This document shows positions 12,866 to 25,352 of a stretch of 64,000 bases of DNA, in pieces. The notes below the pieces were generated by a model. The model did no database searches and was not told where the DNA came from. It was given only the letters and a program-made list of their open reading frames with translations. Source of the DNA: Tubiluchus corallicola (taxonomy: Eukaryota; Priapulida; Priapulimorpha; Priapulimorphida; Tubiluchidae); the NCBI GenBank assembly GCA_030141605.1, contig JAQGDQ010000231.1, forward strand, positions 1-64,000, given 5' to 3'. How positions within the stretch are numbered: the first letter of the stretch is position 1; every line of letters begins with the position of its first letter. The position numbers and the translations under genes were made by a program.

Positions 12866-13485
12866 GAGCTCCATCTTTCACCGTAACCTCCGCCACACAT
12901 TGACAATGTTATTTGTAAGCGGATTTTTGAAAATAGTAAATTTTAAGCCCGAAATATTTTGTCGTTATATTGACATTTTTTAGACCAAAACTTACATTTA
13001 GAATATTAGAACAAAAATATTCTACTCATTTTACACATTTGTGATGATTCTCTAAGCTTTCAATTCCTGTAACGTTACAAAGCAACCAAACATAATTACC
13101 ATAACATGTCCCTAGATTAAAATTTTATCATTTTTCCTTTTTATTATTAAGAAATTGTTAAATATTACCAGTTTTATTCTGTACGGTTTTAATTAGGAAT
13201 TAACTGTTTGGCAAAATTCAGTTAAAATTTAACAAATTTAGCTCTTGCAAAGTGTGGTATGCTGTTGCTAACGTGTCTCTGAGAATGAAATCATTACGAT
13301 CGTAACGTTTTGCCAAATTAATTTCTAGATCTCTCTACAAAGTACTTGTAATGCGATCAAACAGAATATACCTGAATAAACATGTTTCGTCTGTCATTTG
13401 GTATATTTGTTCTTATGATACTCTCCAACAAGTAGTATTTTTGAACACCTAGAACACAGTTTTCAGCAATCCGCCCTTATACAGT

Positions 13486-13501
13486 TTTACGTTTCTTGCA
13501 G
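13486..13501 (+). other. Splice-acceptor-like site upstream of gene 2 coding exon
   Basis: TTTTACGTTTCTTGCAG ends 23 bases before the start codon at 13525. If used, the exon would be 13502-13557 (56 nt). Confidence 0.45.
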
Positions 13502-13524
13502 GAAGTCACAGACGTTCATACACT

Positions 13525-15286
13525 ATGAAGGCGTTAATTGTTTTTCTTATTGTGTCGGTAAGTAGTATAGCGACATTTAGCCAAAGCACATGAAAAGTTC
13601 AAACACAAAACAGACCGTAAATTTAGGAAATGTATGTAACTCTTAAAATAATGGCACAAAATTACAAATCCACAATTAATTTTACTTTGAAAACAAACTT
13701 TAAAAAAGATGTAACTTTGAAAACGTTGGAACACAGTCTGAATTTGAACCAGGGACCTTCTGCTTGCAGACGCAGACGCTAGCATAATAGCTAGACTACC
13801 CCTGCAGTCTTTGAATACCCGACGTTGATCTATTGCAGGATGTTTCAACTTTTCCACATTTCATGTTTTTCAAATTTTGGTTTCAAAATAAAATTAATTG
13901 TGTAATTGTGACATCATTAGTAGTAACCTTGCTATTAACATTGCAAATAATTAATGCTTTTGGAAGCTGCACTTGTAGCAAATACTTAAATAGTTTATGT
14001 CTACGTCAGCATCATATGCAGAATCTATTACGCAAATATTGCTTTTAACAAAAAAAACGTTGAGATTAAAATGATGGTCTCCAAAGCTTAATCTTGCTTT
14101 TAAAAATATTCCTCACCGAGAAGCTCTCTTTTCCTTTTGAGACACTCATGCACTTTTTCGTAAATATTCTACAATTTAAACAGCTTATTGCCTTTTTTAC
14201 AAATCCTTGCAAATGTCTTGTGACAAATGCACTGATTAAAAAAGTTCTCTATATTTTAACACACGTCACTATTTTATTTAGGTTATGGTTGCTTCAACTT
14301 ACTCAGGAAAAAGCATGACAACAGGTTATGGTAGACGAAGTGGTGGCAATGGCAACCGAGGTCATAGAAGTGGCGGTGGAAGCGGTTATGGTAGCAAAGG
14401 AAGCAACAGTGGCGGCGGAGGAAGAGGCTATGGAAATAGTGGTGGAGGAAGTGGCTATGGTGATGGAGGAAGCGGTTATGGTGGTGGCTGCAGTGGTGGC
14501 AACTGTGGTGGTGGAGGAGGCGGCTATGGCGGAGGAGGAAGTGGATACAATAGTGGAGGAAGTGGCTATGGTGGTGGAGGAAGTGGTTACGGCAGTGGAG
14601 GAAGTGGCTATGGTGGTGGAGGAAGTGGTTATGGTGGTGGCTGCAGTGGTGGCAACTGCGGTGGTGGAGGAGGTGGCTATGGTGGAGGAGGAAGTGGTTA
14701 CGGCAGTGGAGGAAGTGGCTTTGGAAGCAGTGGGTTTGGAAGCAGCTCGTTTGGAAATACTGGTTTTGGCGGCTTTAACAGTGGATTTGGGGGTGGATTT
14801 GGGACAGGGTTTGGCACAGGGTTTGGCACTGGGTTTGGTGGTGGATTTAACTCGTTTGGCAGTGGATTTGGAGGTACAGGCTTTAACAACTTTGGAAGCG
14901 GTTTTGGAAGTGGATTTGGTGGTGGAGGTAGCGGTTATGGAAGCGGAAACACTGGATATGGTGGCGGAGGAAATGGCTACGGTGGTGGAGGTGGAGGATA
15001 TGGTGGTGGAGGTGGCGGACATGGCGGTGGTAGCCATGGATCTGACAAAGGGGGTGGATATGGTGGCGGTAGTCGTGGATATGGCAATGGTGGTGGAGGT
15101 GGCGGATATGGTGGTGGAGGTGGCGGACATGGTGGTGGTAGCCATGGATCTGACAAAGGTGGTGGATATGGTGGCGGTAGTCGTGAATATGGCAAAGGTG
15201 GTGGAGGTGGCGGTAGTCGTGGTGGTCGTGGATATGGCAAAGGTGGCGGAGGTGGCGGATATGGTGGGGGTAGTCGTGGATATTAG
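13525..15286 (+). CDS. Secreted glycine-rich protein 2 (GYGGG / GFG / GYGGG blocks), two exons
   Basis: Coding exons are 13525-13557 and 14282-15286, with a GTAAGT donor, a TTTATTTAG acceptor and a phase-0 intron of 724 bp. The product is 345 residues. Exon 1 encodes MKALIVFLIVS and exon 2 starts with V-M-V-A-S-T-Y-S, so the signal peptide spans the junction and cleavage is probably near the Ser-Gly-Lys region. Within exon 2, residues about 10-140 are GGGSGYGGGG repeats holding two Cys pairs (CSGGNC, spacing x4, each followed by Gly). Residues about 144-222 are Gly/Phe repeats. The C-terminal part is GGGGHGGGSHGSDKGGGYGGGSRGYG units repeating every 36 residues (108 bp). More than half the residues are glycine. 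A secreted structural protein is inferred from signal peptide and composition. The long open frames on the other strand and frame are by-products of GGN/TAT repeats. Confidence 0.9.
13660..13915. repeat. Inverted repeat enclosing a tRNA-like element in the gene 2 intron
   Basis: The arm 13662-13720 (ACAATTAATTTTACTTTGAA core) is the imperfect reverse complement of 13855-13915 (AAAATTAATTGTGTAATTGT region). The tRNA-like sequence sits between the arms. It could be a foldback element or a pair of opposing copies. Confidence 0.6.
13735..13810 (-). mobile_element. tRNA-like SINE head (minus strand)
   Basis: Read on the minus strand there is a D-arm/A-box-like stretch GGGTAGTCTAGCTA, an anticodon-like stem-loop with TCTGC and GCAGA arms around CTGCAA, and a B-box GGTTCAAATTC with a partly paired T stem (CCTGG/TCAGA). 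The pieces sit at tRNA spacing, but the acceptor stem does not pair. A tRNA-derived SINE or pseudogene is more likely than a working tRNA. Confidence 0.6.
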
Positions 15287-15952
15287 CAAGGGTAGTAATT
15301 TAGTTAATGCAATGTTGAAACGACATAATAACCTGTTTCAACTCGTGGAGCTGTCTTTCATTTTTTCCTGCTGGTTGACTAAATTCTTGATGAATTTCGG
15401 ATACACTGAAACAAAGAAAACGGTTACAAATACATTGTTTACATTTACAATGTCTAAAAGGTAATTGGACTATAATTGAAACTGTATACTTATCGTAAAT
15501 ACAGCCATCAGCAATAGTTTTTGAATTCTTGAAATTCAACTGTTGTAAATTTCTATGTTGTATTGTTAAGTTAAATCACGTTTGTGACTTTTTGAATTGT
15601 TATATTTTGAATCTGTGTAAATGTAAGTATGCAGAATAGAGCTTCTGTTGTTTCCTAGTGCTATATTATGTTACCATATTAATTATGTTGTTACTATGTC
15701 AGTTCATTTAATTTATCTGATATCTGAAATGGCATCTAGAAAAATTTGACTTATAATATATTTGTCTTTACCAAACACTTCGTACTTCAACTGGTGAGAG
15801 TGGTCACTGCGCACAATCGCGTTAATCTTTGGGCTCTTGTCGGAGTAGTCATTCTGTTTTTGAATTGCTGTAGATTTATATTGTTTTGACTGCTATGAAT
15901 TAGGGAAGTTTAACTGTCGTGTGAGAAAAGCGTGTTTATGTAACTATCGTTT

Positions 15953-15958
15953 ATTAAA
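15953..15958 (+). promoter_or_regulatory. Candidate poly(A) signal of gene 2
   Basis: ATTAAA lies 667 bases downstream of the stop. An AATAAA also occurs about 110 bases further on. Which one is used cannot be told from sequence. Confidence 0.3.
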
Positions 15959-15959
15959 G

Positions 15960-18900
15960 AGAATTCAACAACAAATTATTTTGTTTCTATGGATTATTCT
16001 TGTCTACGAAAAAAGAAAAGCTTAATTAGGCTGCTGCTTGCGGCAGCATATACCGCACATCAAATAAATAACGTTCAAGCAAACACAAGTTCTTACACCT
16101 CTTATTCGAACGTTCTTAATTTATTTTCGTCGAAATAGATTGATGGGTATCTTTCCTTTATTCGCAGACAAACAGGTTCCCGGTTTATCACTGCGTTTAT
16201 AAGAATATTCCTAAGATCGATCTTACGAAAAAACTTGCGAACTTCGTAAGAACTCTTAACTGCCATTCATTAATTGTTCTTACAATGATTTTACGAAAAT
16301 GCTTACTAAAGGGCAGCTCAGCGGTTGGAGTGGCTAAATGTTGCTGTTGGCCAATGTGATGCAAATTTTGATGCATTTTATGAACGCAATCATTTTTAAA
16401 CACAGTGCTATTATACTGCATTAATGTTAATTCAAATACTAATAAAATACTTTCCTTTGCCATTTCTTTATATAGAAAATGTGCGTGTGTTCTGTTCTTG
16501 CGAAAATAAATGCAGAATAGCTGTCTTACTTACAAGTTTAATTCTATCATTAGCTTAACTTTTAGAAGCTTGATGCAATTATTTATTTTTTCGTTCTATC
16601 AATTTTTCGCATTGCTCGTTAAAAATAAGCAATTGTCGATATTTTAAGCCCCTTCCCTATTTTTCACATGCACTTTCTCTTTCGCCCTGCTCATCTTTCT
16701 TGTATTATTTTCTCCGCGATTTTCCATAGAAAAACAGAGTTATTTTTTACTTAAAATGTGTAAAATTTCCAAAAGAATATTTGTAACAGTTAAAATTTTT
16801 CAAAAACTATTAAATAGCAATTCTGGTCAGTAGTCGGATGTATAAACATTCAAGCCAGTTTATAAAATTTAATTCTGCAGAAAAGGACAGTTCTCTTCGG
16901 AATGATCACGCCACAAGCTTCTGAATTCCATTCCATTCTCCCGTAGTCTCATCGTATTTTGTACAGCAACATCATTAAACATACAATATCTGTCAGCTTG
17001 GCTATTGTGCCTAGTGTTATTCGGCGGTACTGTTCCATCCGATGGACTGAGTTTCGATCGGAAGTGGTGCTGACAAGCCACTAGCAGAGCAGCGACTAGT
17101 TTTTTCTGGATTACTGCTGTGGTTACAGCTTTCTTTTGTTTTACGTGCACCCTTTAATTTGCATGTTCTGTAGACATAATGGCGAATATTTTCGTTCTTA
17201 TATTAGCATCAGACCTATTTGCCATTGCGCTCAAGACAACTGAATACAAAAGAAAAATTTGTGAAAAATGTACAGGCCTAGATGTATTTCATGTGGAAGA
17301 GTAGGCTAATGAAATGCGATGTTACACGAGAACTAAAACAGTTGCTAAACTTTCAGAAGATCTCAGACATTAACCTCATTTCTCACTTCATTCTCTTTCA
17401 GGTATTCATCTAATTGTAAGTCTATCTGTCTGTCTGTCGTTCTGCTGTCATTTTTACTAAACATCGAAATTCATGCACTTTCGCTTTTCGCTTAACCCGC
17501 TTGCATTGTTTTTGTTTATTTGTTTGTTTGCACATACGTCTTGTCTTAATGAAAGCAAAATAGCGACCCACAAACCAATGTACAAATGAAATTTTAGCAA
17601 AATAGGTTACCGTTTATATACTAATAGGTTTAAACGGCAAGTCTATTCAAGAAAGAACTCTTTGTGACGTTAGTAAGATTTCTGAGCGCTTCGTCCGTAT
17701 TATTAATTTTTTTGCTTGAAAACAATTCAGCGAGGCATTCATGTTGTCATTAACTGAGTCGATGTTGCTGAATTCACAAACTATATAATTAGTCATGTGA
17801 ATGATACCTTAATAATTGGTTGAACAAGAAAGCATTGAAATTAATCGAATTTCTAGTTTCTTGACCTATAAGAATTTTGTGTTAGCGAAATTATTTCAGC
17901 TATACATTTGATTGTAAAATTAAAAAGTATTTTTCTGTTTTCCTTAAATTTTGTAAGCATTAGTTGGCAGCAGAATTGCAAAGTACATTTGGCTCAAGTT
18001 TCTGTATTTTTGATATGTATGGTATTTTGCCACAGCATGAGCATTGTAAATTCAGGTTGTTCTTTATAGATTTGAATTCAACTTATATATTGTAATTTTA
18101 GTTATCGAATTGGCTGTGATTGCCCGGCACAGCTTTTAAATTAAATTGGGTTAGATTAGATTAGATCGGATGGTCGTTTATAGTGACTACTAGGCCATAT
18201 GTATAAATACTTCGACAGACTTTTTTACCTGCCGTAGATTTCTGCAAGCTGTTAATGCAAGAGAATTGTACAAATGTTTTCAGTTACTGTACAAGTGTTT
18301 TCAGTTGTGCAAGTCATTTTGAAAGTGAAAAAATGCTCTACTTCTCAAAATGGCACTTGCGCATTACAAGCGATGGTTTTTTCCACTAATATTGTTAAGA
18401 CTTTTCTACTCCTTTGTGCCCAAAATTTGCTTATATTAATATAGCAAGCTAGCAAAGCGCAGTGACCAGGAGAAAAATTAGAGCAAATGACACTTAAATT
18501 TAATATAGCTGAGGGCAATACAGTAGCAGTTGGAACTTAGAACTGCTTGTTTTAATTTGTCACCATCGAAGCAACTTGCAAACGTGAAACAATTCGTAAA
18601 TTCAATGTTACGAATTTCTTAAACTAGCGACTGTTGGCAGAGACAACAGTTCAAACAGTCGTTTTATTTGTTCCTTTCCTTATTTTTGCGTAAAATAAAG
18701 TTTGCTTTATCAATTAAAATAGGTTACAAATTGCAGAACACATACATTCACAATTATTAGCATGCAGAGTTATAAAGGTGTTGGACAATCACTCGTAGGT
18801 TGCAATTTCGCACCTCAGTAAGACCTAATTTTTCGGCTCGTCTGAAATTCCTTTGTTCCCTGAAACGTTAAACAAATTGTAATTTTTGGTCTCTTAAGAG

Positions 18901-20200
18901 GAAAGAGGAAACCGAAATCATGATTTATAGAGCTGCTTTCTGCAATTAGAGAATATTATCTTAAGCCTGATTGCGTGATTCAGTGTTTCGGATATTAATA
19001 TAGCATTTCGACCATTTTAAAATTTTAAAAGCGATCTTTTGACTTAACAAATCTTCGTCATTACTGATTATAATTGTAACTTTTGAAGACTGTGCTGACA
19101 GCTTGTCTTTCTTAATTTCACTCAATTTTTTCACTGAACTGATTTTAACTGTTGTAAATTTTTGTTCGAAACCATTCCGCTGTCTTTTCCTTCTTTTGTT
19201 TTTTGTTTTTTCTTTGTTTCCTTCTTACCTTCTTTTGCTTCTCTTTCTTTTTTCTAATCGTGTCTTAAAGGTACTTGCTACTTCTAAAGGTGATGACACA
19301 GCCTAGAAATGACACTTAAATGTGGGTAAATTTATTTTCGGCTTAATTACAGCGTTTTAACATGCCTGTTGAAGGTTTCGTGGGTTACTGGAACTCAAAC
19401 TGTGAACAGAGTCGTTAAACAAAAGCACAAGCACAAACTGTGACAAATAGCAGACACTTTTGTTTTCGTATGCATAATGATGGCGACCCATCTTTTTTTG
19501 ACGGTAACACAGTTAAAATAGACATTATTGACATGAAAATCGGATGTTGGAAGTGGAGTGGAACACACATATATATATAAGGCTCTTATATAAGGCCAAC
19601 ATAACGAATTTTTTAAAGAGTGATCAGCTTAGGCACTTAAAACGAGATTTACTGGTTTGCATTGGAACTATCGTAAGCATCATCGTAAGTTATTGTAAGT
19701 AAACTTTAACAGTAAAAAAGATAGCTTATTGGCGATTGTTAATTGTCATTGGTACTATTGGTCTTTTCTTTCATATTAATGTTATAAGAGCCTATAGGAC
19801 ACGTTTCTAGAGGCGCGTTGTTAATTTTATCATTGAGTTACAAAATTGTTGAAATAAATCAAATTAATCATTTACAGATACTTTGTACTTTGATTTAGTT
19901 AGGAAATAATTTTATTTATTTATTTATTTTATTTTATTTTATTTCCTCCTGCTTTGTTTTTTGCCCCTTCTATTGTACCGCCTTCTCGCTCGTCCTTTCC
20001 TTCTACTATCGTTGGTCTGACATTGTCATAAATATTGTTCATCAAAATCATTTTCATCACTGTCACCACAAATTCCTTATGCGCTTGTTATTTCTTTTAT
20101 TTGGAATCTAAGATTCCCATCTCACTGATTTATTATTGACATTGAAAATAGTTTTAAAATGCAGTTGAAGCACATTAAAACCATTAATGTATATGAATAT
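15960..20200. other. Spacer between genes 2 and 3
   Basis: About 4.2 kb of AT-rich sequence with no supported gene. Short open frames such as 16869-17150 (minus) and 19103-19306 (plus) show no recognisable domain. A TTTA-type simple repeat lies near 19910-19942. Confidence 0.55.
19905..19942. repeat. (TTTA)n/(TTTTA)n microsatellite
   Basis: Short run of TTTA then TTTTA units in the spacer upstream of gene 3. Confidence 0.8.
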
Positions 20201-20214
20201 AATAGCTTTTACAG
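20201..20214 (+). other. Splice-acceptor-like site upstream of gene 3 coding exon
   Basis: AATAGCTTTTACAG ends 19 bases before the start codon at 20234. If used, the exon would be 20215-20266 (52 nt), close to the sizes implied for genes 1, 2 and 4. Confidence 0.45.
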
Positions 20215-20233
20215 GTTAACAAAGAGTAACGCC

Positions 20234-22018
20234 ATGAAGACGCTCATCTTCCTCTTCGTTTTGTCGGTAAGTTGCGTAGAAATTTAAGACATTCTTATTA
20301 ATAAAGCATTCAAAGCTGCAAACTCAGCAAAACAAGTTCTAAATTTAGACACAATCAAGCCTCCTGCTAGAAATCAAAATATTTTAATGTAAACCTCCAG
20401 TAATGTTGTTCTTAACCGCCTAAACAAAAATGTTTTGTAATTTTGGTCGTAGGAGTGGGAATGCTAGGCATGCGAACAACTGCTTCTCACCCAGACAGAA
20501 TGTCCTATTAACTCATAAGCCACAAGATAATTGTATTACAATTGCTGATGTTTAGAAAGTTGTATTATATTATTTGCGACTATAGTGATTCTTGTAATAC
20601 TGTAATTACGTTTTTACCAAAATACTCAAAAAGTAAATGATTTGAATTATCAAGACTATCACTCATTCTTCGCCATCGAGAAGCAAAGGTTTATTTTCTT
20701 ATGTGTTTCATATCGTTTGCCTAAGGCTCTCTAATCATTCTATTTTTCCGTGTTACATGGAAACTGTTACTTAGTTTAACTTACTTTAACTGTTACTTAG
20801 CAATATGCTTGGAAGAAATTCCACGGTCCTATTGAGAAGATTCCAACACCAGAAGCGAAAATATGCAAGTTCTTTAAGAGGGTCTCTATTTTCCTTATGA
20901 ATCCGCATAAAATACACGCTCTACTGAAAGACACCAACATTCCAACAAGCCTAGTAAAAGACTTCTTTTCCCTTTATGAAAGACTGCAGTACCATGTTAA
21001 AAAACCCCTTATTCAAAACTTTCAAAGGTTACAATTATAAATGAACGTTGTGATGCAGCTCTTGTAGCCCTCCTGTAAAATATTTCATACTCTTTGTAGT
21101 ACGCTTTTTGATTTTATGGCTTCATGACTTCACGACTCCATTGCCGTTGCACGGAAATTTCAGAATGCTTATTTGCTTGCTTGCTTTGTGTTATTTGCTT
21201 TTCAATGTCCTGATAGTGTATAATTTTCCTAGGTAATGGTAGTTTCCAGTTCATCGTCTGGCGCTGGTTACAGAAATAATAGAAGTTATTATGGCCCGGC
21301 ACAAAACCATGGAAGAAAAGGAGGCGGTGGCTGTACTGGCTATGGCTGCGGCAGCAGAGGAAGCGGCTACGGAGGCGGTTGCAGAGGTGGCAATTGTGGC
21401 GGTGGAGGAAGCGGCTATGGAGGCGGTTGTAGAGGTGGCAATTGTGGTGGTGGAGGAAGCGGCTATGGAGGGGGCGGAGGAAACGGCTACGGAGGCGGTT
21501 GCAGAGGTGGCAATTGTGGCGGTGGAGGAAGCGGCTATGGAGGCGGTTGTAGAGGTGGCAATTGTGGTGGTGGAGGAAGCGGCTATGGAAGGGGCGGAGG
21601 AAACGGCTACGGAGGCGGTTGTAGAGGTGGCAATTGTGGTGGTGGAGGAAGCGGCCATGGAGGTGGAAGAAGTGGATACGGAGGTGGTCATGGTGGCATT
21701 GGTGGATTTGGTGGCTTCGGTGGCTTTGGCGGCTTTGGCGGCTTTGGCGGTTTTGGCAGTGGCTCTGGCGGATTTGGGAACTTTGGCGGTACTGGCTATG
21801 GTGGTGGTGGTGGAAGCGGTCATGGGGGTGGAGGAAGTGGCTATGGTGGTGGTTGTAGCGGGTATGGCTGCGGTGGTGGTGGTGGAAGCGGCTACGGAGG
21901 TGGTAATAGAGGGAAATTTGGTGGAGGAAGAGGCTATGGTGGTGGCTGTAGTGGGCATAATTGTGGTAGCAGTGGAAGTGGTTATGGGGGTGGAAATAAA
22001 AATCGTGGTTACTGGTAG
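20234..22018 (+). CDS. Secreted glycine-rich protein 3 with eight C-x4-C pairs, two exons
   Basis: Coding exons are 20234-20266 and 21233-22018, with a GTAAGT donor, a TTTTCCTAG acceptor and a phase-0 intron of 966 bp. The product is 272 residues. Exon 1 encodes MKTLIFLFVLS, nearly identical to gene 1, and exon 2 adds VMVVSSSSSGAG, completing a signal peptide. All 16 cysteines of exon 2 lie in eight pairs with exactly four residues between them, mostly CRGGNC followed by Gly (exon-2 positions about 33/38, 49/54, 65/70, 89/94, 105/110, 129/134, 207/212, 238/243). The pairs are embedded in GGGGSGYGGG. A GGFGGFGGFG block sits at about 155-184. A 120-bp DNA repeat (about 21361-21480 and 21481-21600) makes two of the Cys-rich units almost identical. 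An extracellular structural protein with disulfide or metal cross-linking is inferred. Confidence 0.9.
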
Positions 22019-22444
22019 GCATATTTTGAGAACTCTATTTGATCTGTGTTTCAGACTACCGCGTTTCAACATTTAGTAAAGTATGAACCATTTGTTAGTG
22101 GATTAACGTTAAACTCTCAATTGCAACAGCCGGAAACGTTTACGACGCTTGTTAATTGTTAAATTTAATTGTTAAGTATAAATGTATATTCAGTTACAGC
22201 CGTCTAGTCCCGTTTCTAATATAAACTACTGTGTTTTGCCTTATTATTTATTCGTTTTTATGTCAATAATTAATGTTATCTGTAAATTATAACAGATGAA
22301 TTTGTAAAACAATGCTGCCTGTTGTAGAGTGCGATATTATTATAGTCTGCAGTTAACAAGAATCTGTTTATTTTTCTTGCAAGTCATGTTGACTCGTCAA
22401 AAACAAACAAACCATAATTGTACTTTTCTGTATCTTTCATAAAT

Positions 22445-22450
22445 AATAAA
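22445..22450 (+). promoter_or_regulatory. Candidate poly(A) signal of gene 3
   Basis: AATAAA lies 427 bases after the stop codon and is a plausible end signal for the gene 3 message. Confidence 0.4.
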
Positions 22451-22689
22451 TAGACTGGTGATTGTAAATATGCAATACAGGCGTGTTGGGGTTTTGCAAT
22501 ATAAATCACAATTGTCCAGACTTAACAACAGGCATTAGCCTTTAGAACAGGGTTTTATCTACGTTGCTTTAACCAGTTTAACAAACTGACAAAATAGATT
22601 TTATGTAATGATAGTGCCGCCATTAAAATGCAATTAACCTGAGAAAATGAGTGGTCTGACATTCCGTTCTACAATTTTCTTACTAAAAT

Positions 22690-23260
22690 TAGTCAGTTGA
22701 TTATAAGAAGTGGAACAACAAGAAGGACAACAGCAGCAATAACAAAAATAACAACAATAGTGATAACGATAAAGACAACAGCGACAGCGGCAGCGACAAT
22801 GACATTAATGAAAACAACAGTCGTAAAGACAGCGGCGGCGACAGTGACATTAATAAAAGCAACAGCAGCGCTGGTGGCATTGGTGGCTCCCAATGACCAT
22901 GACTACAACAGCAACAATAACATAAGCAGCAACAGCAGCAATACAACTACAATAAGTACAACAACATTCATTAGAGTAGTGGCAACAAAACGCAACAGAA
23001 GCAGCAGCAGCAGAAGTGGCAATAACGGCGGCAGTAAAAATAACAACAGCAGCAGCAGCAGCAGCAATAGCAGTAGCAATAATAGCATCAACAACAGCAA
23101 CGGCAAGAGCAACAGCAACAACAACGACAGCAACAATGACATCGGCAAACAAGGCATATGACCATTGTAATGGCAACGGTCACGGCATCAACAATGACTA
23201 TGATGGCAACAACGACGACGACAATATTTCAAGAACAAGAAGACGACGCCAACCAATAAT
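22690..23260. repeat. CAA/CAG/AAC trinucleotide-rich block (about 570 bp)
   Basis: Degenerate AACAACAGCAGC-type triplets run for more than half a kilobase, which opens long reading frames on both strands (poly-Ser/Asn/Thr, poly-Leu, poly-Val/Ala). No splice or signal context supports translation. Confidence 0.85.
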
Positions 23261-23261
23261 A

Positions 23262-23510
23262 ATAAACAATGGTCTATTATATTAAAAGCATATTATAAAA
23301 GCATTATAACTATGCATGTGTATAACTATAACGACGACGGCAACTATAACAACAACGGCAATTACACACAATAGTCCACTATATTAAAAGCATAGCATAA
23401 CAGCAATTATAATTATGCATATGTATAACTTTAACGACGACGGCGACTATAACAACAACAATGACGACAACAACAAAAACACACAATAGTTATTATATTA
23501 AATTCATTGT
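23262..23510. repeat. Tandem duplication of about 105-115 bp (two and a half copies)
   Basis: The words CTATATTAAAAGCATA, TATGCATGTGTATAACT and ACGACGACGGC recur in the same order, with copies starting near 23265, 23367 and 23482. It adjoins the trinucleotide block. Confidence 0.75.
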
Positions 23511-23984
23511 TGCGATTTAACAAAAGGAAAACAACTATCATTCTTACTATTTCTGTAAACGAGAGTTCAGTTATAATTGCTTTATACTTGGGTCAGACGC
23601 ATGAGTTGCATACTAATGTGTGCTTTAATATATTTAAGTATTATATAGAAAATTTACAGTCTGTAATCATAACTTTCGATGAAAGCCGTCAGCTATATTA
23701 ATATTGCCGCTGATTAAGAAAAGAAAGTCACCTTTTAACAAGGTGCTCTCACTTTTCACTTCAACAGTAACCCAGTTAAATGAACAAGAAAACGTGAGTC
23801 CGATAACCAGTCGATGAACCGAAACTTCATTATATAAATGTAAAACTGTTAGTGCCAAAGGGTTGACTAGTCTGTGTAAAGTATATGCAGGAGCATCTAC
23901 AAGGTCTATTTAAGAAGGTAAAGAATTATTAATTATCATTATAAAATCAAGGAGTGAGAATTAAATTATAAGTATACAACTGAA

Positions 23985-24060
23985 AGTACCCATCAAAGAG
24001 AGATACAATAGAAAAACGAGAACAAAATCATTTTTGTAGAATCTCTCTCTGATGGTGCTT
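23985..24060. repeat. Inverted repeat, about 20-bp arms
   Basis: AGTACCCATCAAAGAGAGAT at the left is the imperfect reverse complement of ATCTCTCTCTGATGGTGCTT at the right. A related AGTACCAACAGAAAGAGAGA occurs again near 24175. It is probably a small foldback element. Confidence 0.55.
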
Positions 24061-24731
24061 CTACTTGTAAACTTGCAACTTAATTTTCACTCTTTATATT
24101 TCGTAAAAGTTGAACTGTTAGCTTAATTTTCACTCTTTTGAGTTTGTAGAACTTGTAGAAAAGTAGAACTTTAGAAGTACCAACAGAAAGAGAGAGATAT
24201 CCTATTAAAAATGTGAAAACATTCTACTTGCATTTTTATTAATTTTAAACAACATTGTTTTTGTAATGTTTTTAGTGTGCCGTGATAATTTTAGCATAAT
24301 AAATTCTTAATTGTGTTTTTTACTTCTATAACATAACAACATTATGGAAATTATCCTCAGAGTTTTTAATGTTTTGCATTAATTATGTAATACAACATTA
24401 ATTATTTGTTGTGCTACTGACTTGCGAAGACTGTAATATTACTCTGTAGTATTGACAAATAAAATCAAGTTGAATTGAAAAAATACAAATACCGGAATTA
24501 TAAGAATTTGAAACATTTCTCCCATTCTCTAAAACCCCAATAAGAGGCTTTTGAGTTGAGTTCTTTGTTTCTAACCTCTTCTCCTCTTAATTTTCTTTCA
24601 TCTTCTTCTCATCATTTTTCTTCTTTTTCTTGTTTTCGGCCAACCAATTCATTTATCTGGAATAGATCAACAGCATTTTTTCAGATATTACATTGGTATC
24701 TTGGAGTTAGTATTATTCGTCGCAGTTCCAA

Positions 24732-24877
<146 letters not shown>

Positions 24878-25314
24878 TTTTTTATTTTTCTCCATAAATT
24901 TACATTAATTTAACAATAAAACATACTGAAATATAGTGTTGCAACGTTAAATATTTCGTATTTATACATTTGAAAAGCCAATATTAATACTTGTCCTGGA
25001 TAGTCACGTCTATCGCTTTTCATAGAGAGAAGTGCTGTATATTGCATATACCTCCGAACATGGCTGAAACAGCTCTATCGTGTAGTAGTTCGAAACTCAC
25101 ATTAGACCATTTTTAGGCTGCGTAATTGATTCTACTCATTACACGAGTGAAATTTTTAGCTTATAGTTTAAACAGTATCATCTTGACTTTTTTGTAACTA
25201 GGCACAAACAGTTTTACGGTAAGTATGTGAGATCCAATGCAAAGTGTCTTTTGATACACTCCCCAGTTGCTATAACCAAACTCTTCGCTGTATTTTTCAT
25301 TATAAGTTTTTATG

Positions 25315-25327
25315 ACTTCTTTTTTAG
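25315..25327 (+). other. Splice-acceptor-like site upstream of gene 4 coding exon
   Basis: ACTTCTTTTTTAG ends 25 bases before the start codon at 25353, implying a 52-nt exon (25328-25379) if used. Confidence 0.45.
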
Positions 25328-25352
25328 CCATTGACTGCTACCAAACCACAGG

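Larger units (their letters stand above)
5601..13485. other. Spacer between genes 1 and 2
   Basis: No supported gene is visible in about 7.9 kb. The short open frames lack family similarity, plausible splice partners or a codon pattern like the neighbours. The contents I can name are the two 40-nt minisatellite blocks near 8.5 and 9.6 kb and an ATC/CAC simple tract near 12.8 kb. The rest is AT-rich unique-looking DNA. Confidence 0.6.

Noticed and set aside
14303-15464. Long overlapping frames on both strands over genes 2 and 3 (poly-Ser/Thr, poly-Pro, Val/Glu/Met)
   Set aside because: They are shadows of GGN- and TAT-rich coding repeats.
22697-23285. Several low-complexity proteins in the CAA/CAG block
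   Set aside because: Trinucleotide repeats keep all frames open. There is no signal exon, acceptor or conserved element.
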